From: an uncultured Bacteroidales bacterium
GTDB lineage: Bacteria > Bacteroidota > Bacteroidia > Bacteroidales > ML635J-15
Assembly: GCA_937899245.1 (NCBI GenBank)
Contig: CALDKB010000045.1
Location: 1-37,011 of the forward strand
Length of the DNA: 37,011 bases
Direction of reading: 5' to 3'
Under the pieces are notes generated by a model that was given only the letters and a program-made list of their open reading frames with translations, was not told where the DNA came from and did no database searches. This document shows, piece by piece, positions 8,285-16,456 of this stretch (its first letter is position 1; each line of letters starts with the position of its first letter). Position numbers and translations under genes: made by a program.

Positions 8285-8910
8285 ATTCTTTTTAGTATGA
8301 TTGCCCTGCGGCCGTCTGTATAAATATTTTCAAAATTATATTCCTTGCAGATGTACTGCAATGTTTTTTCGTTGTAGAAGCATACGTGAGTAGGATCGTT
8401 CTTGTAGTACCATCCGTCAAAATCGGTGCTGTCTTTCTTTAGTTCGGTCATTATGCACAGCAGTCCGTTGGCGTTAAGTATGGAGCAAATGTTGTTTAGT
8501 TCTTTCCGTGGATTGAAGAAATGCTCGAAGCACTCGGTTGCAAAAATGAAGTCGTATTTTTTGCTTGTGGCGAGTGTGGGGAAGAAGAATGGATCGTAAT
8601 ATTCGCATTTGATTCCTTTGGCAGAAACGATTTGTGCTAGCACCGGATTTGGACCGCATCCATAGTCGAGTCCTTGCATATCCGTAGTAATATATTTCAT
8701 TGCCGGCGTAATTATTCTGTTCAGGAAGTCTACATATCCCGAATCTTCAATGTTGTTCTGGTGGTATGAATATCTTTTGGCTTCTTCCTGTGGTGCAAGG
8801 TGGTTGTTGTCGTCCATGAATGTTAATCCGCATTCGCAACAAGAGTAGTATGTCTTTTCGTTAGCCGAAAAGGCATTGTGGCTGTTACTATTGCACAAAG
8901 GACAAGTCAT
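8281..8910 (-). CDS. Class I SAM-dependent methyltransferase with N-terminal zinc-binding motif
   Basis: The 209-residue protein starts with a probable zinc-binding knuckle, C3-x2-C6 and C24-x2-C27. It continues with a class I methyltransferase core: the SAM-binding loop GLDYGCGPN (about 80-88), the acidic strand end YYDPF, and ATECFEHF near the active site. This Cys-containing start followed by a methyltransferase domain is common in sugar-modifying or small-molecule enzymes next to polysaccharide genes. Its coupling to the CapD-type gene by a 4-base overlap suggests a glycan precursor as substrate. That is inference; the family itself does not fix the target. Confidence 0.8.
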   Translation of the reverse strand: MTCPLCNSNSHNAFSANEKTYYSCCECGLTFMDDNNHLAPQEEAKRYSYHQNNIEDSGYVDFLNRIITPAMKYITTDMQGLDYGCGPNPVLAQIVSAKGIKCEYYDPFFFPTLATSKKYDFIFATECFEHFFNPRKELNNICSILNANGLLCIMTELKKDSTDFDGWYYKNDPTHVCFYNEKTLQYICKEYNFENIYTDGRRAIILKRI

Positions 8911-8913
8911 CTG

Positions 8914-9414
8914 TTATTCTTCATCAGCCAGTTCTACGCGAAGGCCCATGTCCATTATGCCCGGAAGGTTTTCGATTCTCATGCCCTGGTTGTATTCTAC
9001 ATGATACTTTCCGGCTGTAGCAAACCTTACGTTTTGCTTCCAGAGAATCTGTGTATCCCATATATCGCCGAGTCCGCTGCCCAGCCATTTTCCGTGTTCG
9101 TCAGCAAGTGTGCATTCAAGAGTGTCTACTGCCTTAACTCCGGCTGGCGACCACGAGCTGATGAAAAGCCATAGGTTGCTATATGGGTAAATGTTGGCAT
9201 GGCGGACATTAACAAATACATTGTGAAGTGCGGTGGTGTCGGTAATTTCAAATTCGAAACTTACCGGCTTCTTGTCGTTCCAGATGTATTCGCCACCGTC
9301 AATTTTTTCGTTCTCAATTGTGACGTATTCTTCATAAACCTTGTTGCTGTCGCATGAAACGAAGGAATAGCATGCCATTAATATGGCTACGGCTAGCAGT
9401 GTGAATCTTTTCAT
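8914..9414 (-). CDS. gldH: Gliding motility / T9SS lipoprotein GldH
   Basis: From the ATG at 9414 the product has 166 residues and begins with a lipoprotein signal peptide (MKRFTLL... to Cys21). The frame stays open to 9435 with earlier Met codons, but those starts would overlap ricT and spoil the signal peptide, so I chose 9414, one base after the ricT stop. The mature part carries the GldH pattern: a W-N region after about residue 45, RHANIYPYSNLWLF, LADEHGKWLG, then Y-x-QGMR with GIMDMGLRVE near the end. GldH is an essential gliding lipoprotein of Flavobacterium and is kept in many T9SS-bearing Bacteroidota; its molecular role is unresolved. Its position directly after ricT is a conserved arrangement as I recall it. 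Confidence 0.88.
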   Translation of the reverse strand: MKRFTLLAVAILMACYSFVSCDSNKVYEEYVTIENEKIDGGEYIWNDKKPVSFEFEITDTTALHNVFVNVRHANIYPYSNLWLFISSWSPAGVKAVDTLECTLADEHGKWLGSGLGDIWDTQILWKQNVRFATAGKYHVEYNQGMRIENLPGIMDMGLRVELADEE

Positions 9415-9415
9415 A

Positions 9416-10621
9416 TTATTCATTTTTTTGTTCATTGTTTGGTTGTTCTTTTGCTGTTGGCTTTTGTTCTTGTGCCTGGCCGTCTTGCTGTCTGTCCTGT
9501 CGCTTGTTGCGGTTGCGGTTCTTGTTTTTCGATTTCGACGATTTCTTGTTCTTGTCGAAACGGGTTAGACTTTCCGAGTTGAGTTCGTCGGTATAAGTTA
9601 TTGAACGAGATCCGGTTTTTTCCATTTCAAAGACATTTTCAGGCAGGATGCCCTTCTTGTTTTGAGCAATGATGTCCTTTACGGTATCAACATCAAGAAT
9701 CTTAACAGTAGGAATATCGTTAATTCTAACTTCGTAGTACATGTGCTTCTTGAAGATGTCGTTCTTGATGTGGTGAGCGTCGCCTTCCTTGGTTCTAAGT
9801 ATCGATGCGTTTTCAGGGAAATCCTTGCGTGCGTCAAGGTAAACGCCAAGTTCGTAGTTGAGGCAGCATTTGAGCTTACTGCATTGTCCGGCAAGTTTTT
9901 GCGGGTTAAGGGTAAGTTCTTGCAGTCGTGCAGAATTTGTTGATACCGAATTGAAGTCCGACATCCAGGTCGTACAGCACAATTCGCGACCGCATGGGCC
10001 TATGCCACCGATTCTGCCGGCTTCCTGGCGTGCGCCGATCTGTTTCATTTCTATGCGGATGTGGAATTCTTCGGCCATTCTTTTGATTAGTTCGCGGAAA
10101 TCAACGCGTTCCTCGGCAATGTAATAGAATATGGCTTTTGTCTTGTCCCCCTGGAACTCGGTGTCGCCAATTTTCATCGACAGGTGCAGTTCTTCGGCGA
10201 GTTCGCGTGTGCGTAGCATTGTCGGGCGTTCAAGGGCAATAGCTTCCTGCCATTTTTTTATGTCGTTTGCACGAGCCTTGCGGTAAATCTTCTTGATTTC
10301 GTTGAGGCGAAGATTCTTTTGCTTTTTCATTTGATAGAAAGCAATCTGTCCTACGGCCGAAACAATACCGATATCGTGTCCTGGCGAAGATTCGACGGCA
10401 ACGATGTCGCCAACCTGCAATGGCAGGTCGAGGTTGTTTTCGTAAATGCCTTTCCTTGTGTTCTTGAATCTGATTTCTACGTATCTTGATTGCGGGATCG
10501 GATCGTTTATGTCGGCAAGCCAGTCGTATACGTCAAGTTTATTGCAACATCCTTTAACCGAATAGGTGTAGTTGCTATCTTCCGTATTGTCAATTGGGGT
10601 GTCTATTATTCTGTCTTCCAT
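9416..10621 (-). CDS. ricT: PSP1 / RicT (YaaT) family protein
   Basis: The 401-residue protein has the PSP1 domain (about 90-280). Its cysteine block is GIGPCGRELCC (207-216) and, further on, QCSKLKCCLNYE (246-257). In Bacillus RicT (YaaT) these cysteines help hold iron-sulfur clusters in the RicAFT complex, which affects mRNA processing and phosphorelay signalling. In Bacteroidota no RicA/RicF partners are obvious here, so only the family is assigned. The C-terminal about 55 residues are a low-complexity Lys/Asn/Arg/Gln tail that may bind nucleic acid. It lies one base from holB and runs into gldH; a yaaT-holB pair is also seen in Bacillus. Confidence 0.9.
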   Translation of the reverse strand: MEDRIIDTPIDNTEDSNYTYSVKGCCNKLDVYDWLADINDPIPQSRYVEIRFKNTRKGIYENNLDLPLQVGDIVAVESSPGHDIGIVSAVGQIAFYQMKKQKNLRLNEIKKIYRKARANDIKKWQEAIALERPTMLRTRELAEELHLSMKIGDTEFQGDKTKAIFYYIAEERVDFRELIKRMAEEFHIRIEMKQIGARQEAGRIGGIGPCGRELCCTTWMSDFNSVSTNSARLQELTLNPQKLAGQCSKLKCCLNYELGVYLDARKDFPENASILRTKEGDAHHIKNDIFKKHMYYEVRINDIPTVKILDVDTVKDIIAQNKKGILPENVFEMEKTGSRSITYTDELNSESLTRFDKNKKSSKSKNKNRNRNKRQDRQQDGQAQEQKPTAKEQPNNEQKNE

Positions 10622-10622
10622 A

Positions 10623-11759
10623 TTATTTTATGTATTTCATTAATTTGAATGCCATGTCGGTGAAGATTATTGTCGAATTTCCATTGCGTTCGATATGGTA
10701 ATACGCTTCACTGAATATTGAGGCAAGTTGGTTTACATTGTTATTGTTGATGAATCTTGAAAATTTTTCAGAGAATTCTTCTTCTTCTTTAGTGAGGTAA
10801 GCAAGGTTGCGGTTAGTATTGCGGGTAAAATTCTCACGAACCATTATCAGGCAGTAGTTGATGAAGCTTTTTTGCCTTTCGCGCGACAACTTGGCGAGCA
10901 ATTTTGCTTGCGACATTGCATCCATGACCTTGTTTGCGAAGCTTATTTTCATCAGCAGCTTGAAATTTTCAAAGTTAAATGAGTTTTCATCGTTTTCTTC
11001 AATCTGTTCGCGTGCTTCAAGAAGGCTGCCGTTGCTAATTCTTACGATATCTTCTGCTTCCGATTCGCTTTTGCCGTATTTTTCCACCAGTGTATGAGCC
11101 AACGATGCGTCGTCAATGCCAAGGACTTTTATAGGCTGTGTTCTCGACTGGATTGTAGCAAGTATGTTTTCGCGGTTGTTGCTTACAAGAATGAATACAG
11201 TGTTTTTGGGCGGTTCTTCAAGAATCTTAAGAATCTTGTTGGCGCATTCTTCGTTCATGGTTTCCGGTAGCCAGATAATCATGATTTTGTATTCCGACTC
11301 GTACGATTTAAGACTTATTTTCTTGATGATGTCGTTCGATTCGAGAGCATAGATCTGGAATTGCTTGTTTTCGCTTTTCTCATGCTGCGATTCAAGAAGG
11401 GCGCTTCGCCATTCGTTGAACGAGAAATAAGGGTTCTTGTTGACCATGTTTCTCCAAACTTCGATGTAGGTGTCGCTTATTGCCTTGTTTGGGCTTCCCT
11501 GGGTGATGTACGGGAAGACAAAATGCAAATCTGGATGAACAAGTTTTTCGTATTTCAGACAACTTGGACAATGGCCGCAGCTGTCGCCATCCTCTTTGTT
11601 CTCGCACGACAGATATTGTGCAAATGCCAGAGCAAGAGCCATTTTGCCTACTCCTGGTGCTCCATAAAACAAATAGCTGTGGCTAACACGGTTTTCCTTG
11701 TATGCCTGCACAAGCTTTTGCTTTATCTCGTCCTGTCCAATTACGTCCTTGAATCTCAT
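10623..11759 (-). CDS. holB: DNA polymerase III subunit delta prime
   Basis: From the ATG at 11759 the product has 378 residues; an in-frame TTG at 11780 would add seven and is less likely. The AAA+ clamp-loader domain shows GAPGVGKM (33-40), a zinc knuckle with Cys52, Cys61, Cys64 and Cys67, the ILEEPP segment and SRT near position 200. Delta prime is the stator of the clamp loader that places the sliding clamp on DNA. In Walker A the usual Thr/Ser after Lys is Met, consistent with delta-prime subunits not hydrolysing ATP. It is the first gene of the leftward operon holB-ricT-gldH-methyltransferase-capD. Confidence 0.92.
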   Translation of the reverse strand: MRFKDVIGQDEIKQKLVQAYKENRVSHSYLFYGAPGVGKMALALAFAQYLSCENKEDGDSCGHCPSCLKYEKLVHPDLHFVFPYITQGSPNKAISDTYIEVWRNMVNKNPYFSFNEWRSALLESQHEKSENKQFQIYALESNDIIKKISLKSYESEYKIMIIWLPETMNEECANKILKILEEPPKNTVFILVSNNRENILATIQSRTQPIKVLGIDDASLAHTLVEKYGKSESEAEDIVRISNGSLLEAREQIEENDENSFNFENFKLLMKISFANKVMDAMSQAKLLAKLSRERQKSFINYCLIMVRENFTRNTNRNLAYLTKEEEEFSEKFSRFINNNNVNQLASIFSEAYYHIERNGNSTIIFTDMAFKLMKYIK

Positions 11760-11822
11760 CGCAATAATATCAAACGGCAAATTTACAAAAAAAGCTCGTG
11801 ATAAAAAAATGAAAATATCTGC

Positions 11823-11852
11823 TTGCGATAATGTCTTTATTTATTACTTTTG
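11823..11852 (+). promoter_or_regulatory. Promoter of tRNA-Thr
   Basis: TTG (11823-11825), 19 bases, then TACTTTTG (11845-11852): a textbook Bacteroidota promoter, with the tRNA starting 14 bases after the -7 box. Confidence 0.8.
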
Positions 11853-11865
11853 CACTCGCAAACAA

Positions 11866-11938
11866 GCCGAAGTAGCTCAGCTGGTAGAGCAGCTGATTTG
11901 TAATCAGCCGGTCGGCGGTTCGAATCCGTTCTTCGGCT
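11866..11938 (+). tRNA. tRNA-Thr (anticodon TGT)
   Basis: The acceptor stem GCCGAAG/CTTCGGC closes the molecule. The D arm is GCTC...GAGC. The anticodon stem GCTGA/TCAGC holds the loop TTTGTAA with anticodon TGT, and the T arm has GGTTCGAAT. The gene does not encode CCA. It reads ACA codons. The accessory island begins on its downstream side, a common place for integration, although I found no repeat of the tRNA 3' end. Confidence 0.97.
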
Positions 11939-11942
11939 CACA

Positions 11943-11975
11943 AAAGGGAAGCATTAAGGTGCTTCTCTTTTTTTT
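11943..11975 (+). terminator. Intrinsic terminator of tRNA-Thr
   Basis: GAAGCA (11948-11953) pairs with TGCTTC (11960-11965), flanked by A- and T-rich arms and followed by eight T. Confidence 0.8.
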
Positions 11976-11981
11976 GTATGG

Positions 11982-12016
11982 ATAAGAAAACGCCACCAAA
12001 TTCGAATATGGTGGCG
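11982..12016 (-). terminator. Leftward intrinsic terminator after the restriction-enzyme remnant
   Basis: Read leftward, CGCCACC (12016-12010) pairs with GGTGGCG (11997-11991) and TTTTCTTA follows. It lies just past the stop of the decayed type III gene and would have served it. Confidence 0.65.
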
Positions 12017-12036
12017 GAGGGTGGAAATATGTATTT

Positions 12037-12432
12037 CTACAAGTTTTTCAAAAGTTCGATGAACTCGCTTTTTGTATATGCGTTATCTACTTTGCGTTCC
12101 TTGTAAACCAAGCAATACCTGTAATTGTTTCCCGCTTTGCTTTCCCAAAGATTACCTAGCTTGATTTTTTTCTCTGCGTCAAGATGATCGCCTTTGGTTT
12201 CAAGGATAATAATCTTGCCTTTCTTTGTCTTTATGATGAAATCTGGATAATGATTGATAAATCCGTTTATGTAAAAGCCTTTGCCACGTTCCAAGTTTCT
12301 TGTCCAAAATTCAACATTTTGTAAATTGGCTACATCGTTTATTACCTCTCGTTCAAATCCATCAATGTCCTCTTCCTTTTCGTAAAGGAATTTGGGAAGA
12401 CCCGAAATTGTTTTAGAGCTACTCCAATATCA
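12037..12432 (-). pseudogene. C-terminal remnant of a type III restriction enzyme / DEAD helicase nuclease
   Basis: The frame is open from a TGA at 12432 down to the stop at 12037, about 130 codons, with no ATG (only a TTG at 12294). It reads like the end of type III restriction (Res) proteins: LPKFLYEKEEDIDGFE, then NGFINHYPDFI, then ILETKGDHLD. PDF...ETK is the PD-(D/E)XK nuclease motif typical of these enzymes' C-terminal domain. A complete Res protein has about 900-1000 residues with a helicase domain; all of that is missing upstream. What remains is therefore the tail of a deleted gene, with its terminator still in place. Confidence 0.82.
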
Positions 12433-12599
12433 TCCTTTCTACCTCTTGCTTGGCGTTTTGAAGAATTTCGAGGGCTTTATTCTATCAACTCCTTTACAAT
12501 TTGCGTCATGGTTTTGTTGTTGATTTGGGTTTGGAAATTTACTTCATAACCATCAAGTTGGATCTGATACTTTATTGATGGTCCCTGAATATGTGACTT
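12419..12599 (-). pseudogene. Second decayed coding fragment, unrecognised
   Basis: An open stretch of 40 codons (12599-12480) ends at TAA 12477. If one base is skipped there, reading continues into KALEILQNAKQEVERMILE and stops at 12419. The translation looks protein-like (YQIQLDGYEVNFQTQINNKT) and has no start codon. It would have been the 3' end of a gene preceding, and overlapping, the type III remnant. I do not recognise the family. The apparent frameshift and missing 5' end mark it as debris. Confidence 0.4.
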
Positions 12600-12667
12600 T
12601 CACTTTTATCCTCTCATAATGTTGAAAACTTAACAATAATTACATCTGCCATATCATAAAGACTTCG

Positions 12668-12741
12668 TACTTTTGTTCAAAATTTGTCAAGTGATATTTT
12701 TACAAGTATATTAGTAACATTCAAAAAATTGTACAATGTTA
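12668..12741 (+). promoter_or_regulatory. Promoter and candidate operator of the XRE gene
   Basis: TACTTTTG at 12668-12675 fits the -7 consensus; no -33 is clear. Downstream, TAACATT (12715-12721) and AATGTTA (12735-12741) form a perfect 7-base inverted repeat over the start codon at 12736, and TTGTACAA (12729-12736) is a palindrome inside it. Such a site would let the XRE protein repress its own gene. Regulation is inferred from position. Confidence 0.4.
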
Positions 12742-13011
12742 TTTGCAGACAAAATTAGACAATTACGAGAGCAAAACGGGCTTTTACAACGCAAGGTAGC
12801 CGCCGCCCTCGATATAGATGCTGGACTATACAGCAAGATAGAACGTGGTGAACGACCAGCAAAACGTGAACAAGTCATCGCCCTTGCCTCAATTTTCAAT
12901 ACTGACGAAAAAGAGTTGCTTACTCTTTGGCTTGCAGACCAAATAAAAGAAATAACTGAACCAGAAAAAGACATTGCCGAAGATGCGATGGAAATTGTAA
13001 AAATGAGATAG
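12736..13011 (+). CDS. XRE/Cro-CI family DNA-binding regulator (controller-type)
   Basis: The 91-residue protein has a five-helix HTH domain at about residues 6-60, with the recognition region LLQRKVAAALDI...LYSKIERG typical of XRE repressors. The C-terminal 30 residues are acidic. It is the first gene of the methyltransferase cassette, one base before the first methyltransferase start. It is therefore probably a controller (C-protein-like) of the cassette, delaying or balancing nuclease and methylase expression. A palindrome sits on its own start codon. Confidence 0.85.
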   Translation: MLFADKIRQLREQNGLLQRKVAAALDIDAGLYSKIERGERPAKREQVIALASIFNTDEKELLTLWLADQIKEITEPEKDIAEDAMEIVKMR

Positions 13012-13012
13012 A

Positions 13013-13975
13013 ATGGTAGAGTATTTCTTTTCCGATACTGAAGTTGAAAATGCTATAATGGCTGCAGAACCATCTTGCCAATATGGTTATATTTGTTCCC
13101 CAATGAATTATATTGGTGGCAAATATAAACTGCTACCTCAAATAATGCCTTTATTCCCTAAAAACATACGAACATTTGTTGATTTGTTTTGCGGTGGTTG
13201 CAATGTAGGCATCAATGCACGAGCAAAAAAGGTGGTATTTAACGATAATCTATCGTATTTGATAGACCTATATAAAACTTTCAACGCACTCGACAGCAAC
13301 GAAATTCTTTCTCATATTGAGTCTCGCATTGCACAATATAACTTGTCCCAGACAAATGAAGATGGTTATAAAGAGTTAAGAAAACTATATAACAAAGAAC
13401 GCAATCCATTGGATTTGTTTGTTTTGGTTGCTTTTTCTTTCAATCATCAAATAAGGTTCAATAACTCGCATGAGTTTAATAACCCATTCGGGAGAGAAAG
13501 AAGCTCTTTTAACCCTAAAATGAAAGGTAATTTATATGCTTTCCTAAATGCCTTACAAAACAAATCTTCCGAATTTGTTTGTTTCAATTTTGATAATTTT
13601 GATTTTTCAGCATATACAAATGAGGATTTTGTATACTGTGACCCACCATATTTAATTACAACTGGAACTTATAATGATGGCAAACGAGGATTTACAGGCT
13701 GGAATAATACAGAAGAAATAAAGTTGTTGAGTATTCTTTCTGAATTAAATAATAAGAATGTCAAATTTGGATTATCCAATGTGCTGACACACAAAGGAAA
13801 ACAAAATGACATTTTGATAGAATGGGCTGAATGTAACAACTTTTATGTGATGCATCTAAATAAAAGCTATTCAAACTCAAACTATCATACAAGTGATAGA
13901 AATTCACAAAATACAGATGAGGTACTAATAACAAATTACCAACCAATTCAAGAATATTCGTTATTCAATAACTAA
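13013..13975 (+). CDS. D12-class DNA adenine N6-methyltransferase (first)
   Basis: This 320-residue enzyme of the MethyltransfD12 (Dam/FokI-type, alpha) class shows motif X MNYIGGKYKLLPQI (31-44). Motif I is FVDLFCGGCNVG (55-66) and the catalytic motif IV is DPPYLIT (210-216). The order X-I-target domain-IV is standard for alpha-class adenine methylases. About 25 residues precede motif X, more than usual, and an internal ATG (Met31) is an alternative start. The gene is clearly AT-richer than its neighbours holB and the nuclease. A second D12 enzyme follows three bases later. Two different D12 methylases side by side usually mean an asymmetric target, with one enzyme per strand. Confidence 0.9.
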   Translation: MVEYFFSDTEVENAIMAAEPSCQYGYICSPMNYIGGKYKLLPQIMPLFPKNIRTFVDLFCGGCNVGINARAKKVVFNDNLSYLIDLYKTFNALDSNEILSHIESRIAQYNLSQTNEDGYKELRKLYNKERNPLDLFVLVAFSFNHQIRFNNSHEFNNPFGRERSSFNPKMKGNLYAFLNALQNKSSEFVCFNFDNFDFSAYTNEDFVYCDPPYLITTGTYNDGKRGFTGWNNTEEIKLLSILSELNNKNVKFGLSNVLTHKGKQNDILIEWAECNNFYVMHLNKSYSNSNYHTSDRNSQNTDEVLITNYQPIQEYSLFNN

Positions 13976-13978
13976 ACA

Positions 13979-15043
13979 ATGCGATACATCGGAAATAAAG
14001 AAAATATAATTGATAAAATATACAATATATTGTTATCCAACAATGTATCAGGGAAATCTTTCTTTGATTTTTTCTCTGGAACTACAAACGTTGCTCGTTT
14101 TTACAAAGATTTAGGATATACAGTGCATTCATCTGATGTTATGTATATGTCCTATTGTTTGCAAAAAGCATATATTGAAAATAACGAAGAACCATTATTC
14201 GAACAGTTGTTACCGACTATACCACAATCTAATATGGTCAGCAATCTTTTTGCAACCCCATTAGATATTGTCGTAGAGTACTTGAATCACATTCCAGATG
14301 TAAAAGGTTTTATATACAATAACTATACACCTGATGGTACAAGGGAGTTAGAACAACCTCGTATGTATTTCAGCAATGAAAATGGATTGAGAATCGATGC
14401 CATTCGCCAACAAATTGAGGAGTGGAATCAAAAAGGTTTACTGTTAGAATCAGAATACTATATACTCCTTACCTGTTTAATAGAAACAGTTTCTTTCTAT
14501 GCCAATGTTGCAGGTGTTTATGCTGCATTTCATAAAAAATGGGACCCAAGAGCGGTAAAAAGGCTTGAAATGCGGACTATAAAAATTTATGATAATAAGA
14601 AAATAAACAAAGTGCATAACGCTAACAGTTTGGATTTGCTTGAAAACATTGATACAGATATTCTGTATTTAGACCCGCCATATAATGAACGCCAATATTT
14701 ACCCAACTATCATTTGATAGAAACTATAGCAAAATACGATAGCCCTCAAATAAAAGGTGTTACTGGTATGAGAGAATATGAAGGTAAGAAATCAACTTTT
14801 TGTAATGCTAAAACAGCATTAAGAGATTTGGAATTAGTCGCAAAAACAGCAAAGTACAAGTATTTGGTTATGAGTTATAATTCTGAAGGCATTATGCTAC
14901 AAGAAGACATTATTAATATGATGTCTCAATATGGTTCTGTAAAATTAGAACAATTCCAATATGCCAGATTTAAGAGTAATAACAATGGTTTGGCAAAAAC
15001 AAAAAAACATATTTATGAACAATTATATATTTTGACCAAATGA
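13979..15043 (+). CDS. D12-class DNA adenine N6-methyltransferase (second, FokI-M-like)
   Basis: The 354-residue protein starts directly with motif X MRYIGNKENIIDKI (1-14). Motif I is FFDFFSGTTNVA (28-39) and motif IV is LDPPYNERQY (231-240), followed by NYHLIETIA. The DPPYNxRQYxxNYH pattern is that of FokI-type modification domains. It is AT-rich like the first D12 gene. Its TGA overlaps the ATG of the nuclease gene (ATGA), so methylase and nuclease are likely translated in step. It probably modifies the strand not covered by the first D12 enzyme. Confidence 0.9.
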   Translation: MRYIGNKENIIDKIYNILLSNNVSGKSFFDFFSGTTNVARFYKDLGYTVHSSDVMYMSYCLQKAYIENNEEPLFEQLLPTIPQSNMVSNLFATPLDIVVEYLNHIPDVKGFIYNNYTPDGTRELEQPRMYFSNENGLRIDAIRQQIEEWNQKGLLLESEYYILLTCLIETVSFYANVAGVYAAFHKKWDPRAVKRLEMRTIKIYDNKKINKVHNANSLDLLENIDTDILYLDPPYNERQYLPNYHLIETIAKYDSPQIKGVTGMREYEGKKSTFCNAKTALRDLELVAKTAKYKYLVMSYNSEGIMLQEDIINMMSQYGSVKLEQFQYARFKSNNNGLAKTKKHIYEQLYILTK

Positions 15044-16443
15044 TAGCTACTAAGAAAAATTTGTGGATATTAACGGAAGAACGCCCCAAAAAGGAAGTTC
15101 TTGAAATGATTTTTTCCTACTTTGCGAAAGACCATGGCTGTGGCTTCTTCGGAGACTCTATTAGAATTATTCCGATGTTGAATGCAAATAAGGCATTCAC
15201 ATTTACCTATGAGGTCATAGGCTTTAAATGCGCCAAAGTCGACCGGATTTATATTAAAACTGTTTCTGGCAGTTCGAGTTTCACAGACTTTTTGATTTTC
15301 TACCAAGACAAGCAACCCGTTGTCTCCGATACCCCTCTTTACGCTATAGAAGAGACAAAGACAGATGATAAGGAGAGTCGAAACACTGGTGTGTATCAAC
15401 GTTGTTCAAAGTTTGTGTTTATCCAGAACTTTTATCCGAACACTAAACTTATCATGCTCTATGCCCTGCAGGTCGGCCAGAAGGCAAAACCTACTGAGAC
15501 TTATATCTTTGGAACTAGAATGCTTTTGACTCTTGGCGTTGAAATTTTAGGTAAAGTACTTGATCCGAAAGTATTTAAGCCTTTTACATCTATTGATGAA
15601 CTAATAAAAGCGAAGGCAGCGATGAGAAAGGCGCCTGCTGGAAATGTTCCCATATCAATAACCAGAGTCAATGATCATCTCATTCAAGTATCAGGACGTC
15701 TTTTTAAGAGTGGTGGTTTATCTCATGACCCGAACATTGGAGCCCTTTCGATTATCTGCGCTGTATTACGAAAACTTGGATGGGAAGGTGATATCGTAGT
15801 TACTAGGCACGGTCTCTTGCAGAAGCATGTCGGATCTACAAATAAGTTTATTCAGATTGCGAATGTGCTCGGTATTAAACTGGACGGCCTATCTGTGCCT
15901 TGTGCATCACTACCGAATGACTATTGGCACTATGAGACTCAGGGTGAGAAGTTGGGAACCATTTTTATCCATATTTGTGTAGAGAACTTTACTACAGGCT
16001 ATTCCATCTTTGAGAATCACGCAGGCTGCGAAAAGGGATATTTCGTAACGCCCAAAGGCGAACACATTGCTCTCGAAAAGTATTCAGATAGAGATGCTTA
16101 TAAGGCTGGCGATAAGGATGCTATTGTCTTTATTCCAGACCTTGTTTTACTCGATGTTGATGAAACAGAAGTAATTACAATTGAAGGTAAAAAATACATT
16201 AATAAGCAGAAGGGGATCGAGGAACTGAATAATTATGATAGTTTTGATGATATGTACTTAAAGGTGTATTACCCAAAGTTTAAAATCGTCAGGACGGTTG
16301 TATTATACGGCAGCAACAATCAGTATGTAGGTGAAATTGAAGTCGGCTTCCTTCTTAACGAGAAAGGCAAGCTTGTATTGGGTGTTCGTGCCCCGAAATT
16401 GTTTACCAAGGCTATAAGGAATCTCTTGAGTTATTGGAGTTAG
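15040..16443 (+). CDS. Putative PD-(D/E)XK restriction endonuclease
   Basis: I do not recognise this 467-residue protein as a named enzyme. Its N-terminal third carries a plausible PD-(D/E)XK site: FTDFLIF with Asp83, and 22 residues later EETK with Glu105 and Lys107. This is followed by conserved-looking basic and aromatic residues (RNTGVYQRCSKFVFIQ). The remainder (about 170-467) is mixed alpha/beta with no motif I know and could hold target recognition. Lying between three methyltransferases and overlapping one of them, it is the only nuclease candidate of the cassette. Base composition is visibly more GC-rich than the D12 genes before it and matches the methylase after it, so these two may have travelled together. 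Confidence 0.65.
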   Translation: MIATKKNLWILTEERPKKEVLEMIFSYFAKDHGCGFFGDSIRIIPMLNANKAFTFTYEVIGFKCAKVDRIYIKTVSGSSSFTDFLIFYQDKQPVVSDTPLYAIEETKTDDKESRNTGVYQRCSKFVFIQNFYPNTKLIMLYALQVGQKAKPTETYIFGTRMLLTLGVEILGKVLDPKVFKPFTSIDELIKAKAAMRKAPAGNVPISITRVNDHLIQVSGRLFKSGGLSHDPNIGALSIICAVLRKLGWEGDIVVTRHGLLQKHVGSTNKFIQIANVLGIKLDGLSVPCASLPNDYWHYETQGEKLGTIFIHICVENFTTGYSIFENHAGCEKGYFVTPKGEHIALEKYSDRDAYKAGDKDAIVFIPDLVLLDVDETEVITIEGKKYINKQKGIEELNNYDSFDDMYLKVYYPKFKIVRTVVLYGSNNQYVGEIEVGFLLNEKGKLVLGVRAPKLFTKAIRNLLSYWS

Positions 16444-16456
16444 TGTTGCTTTAAAT

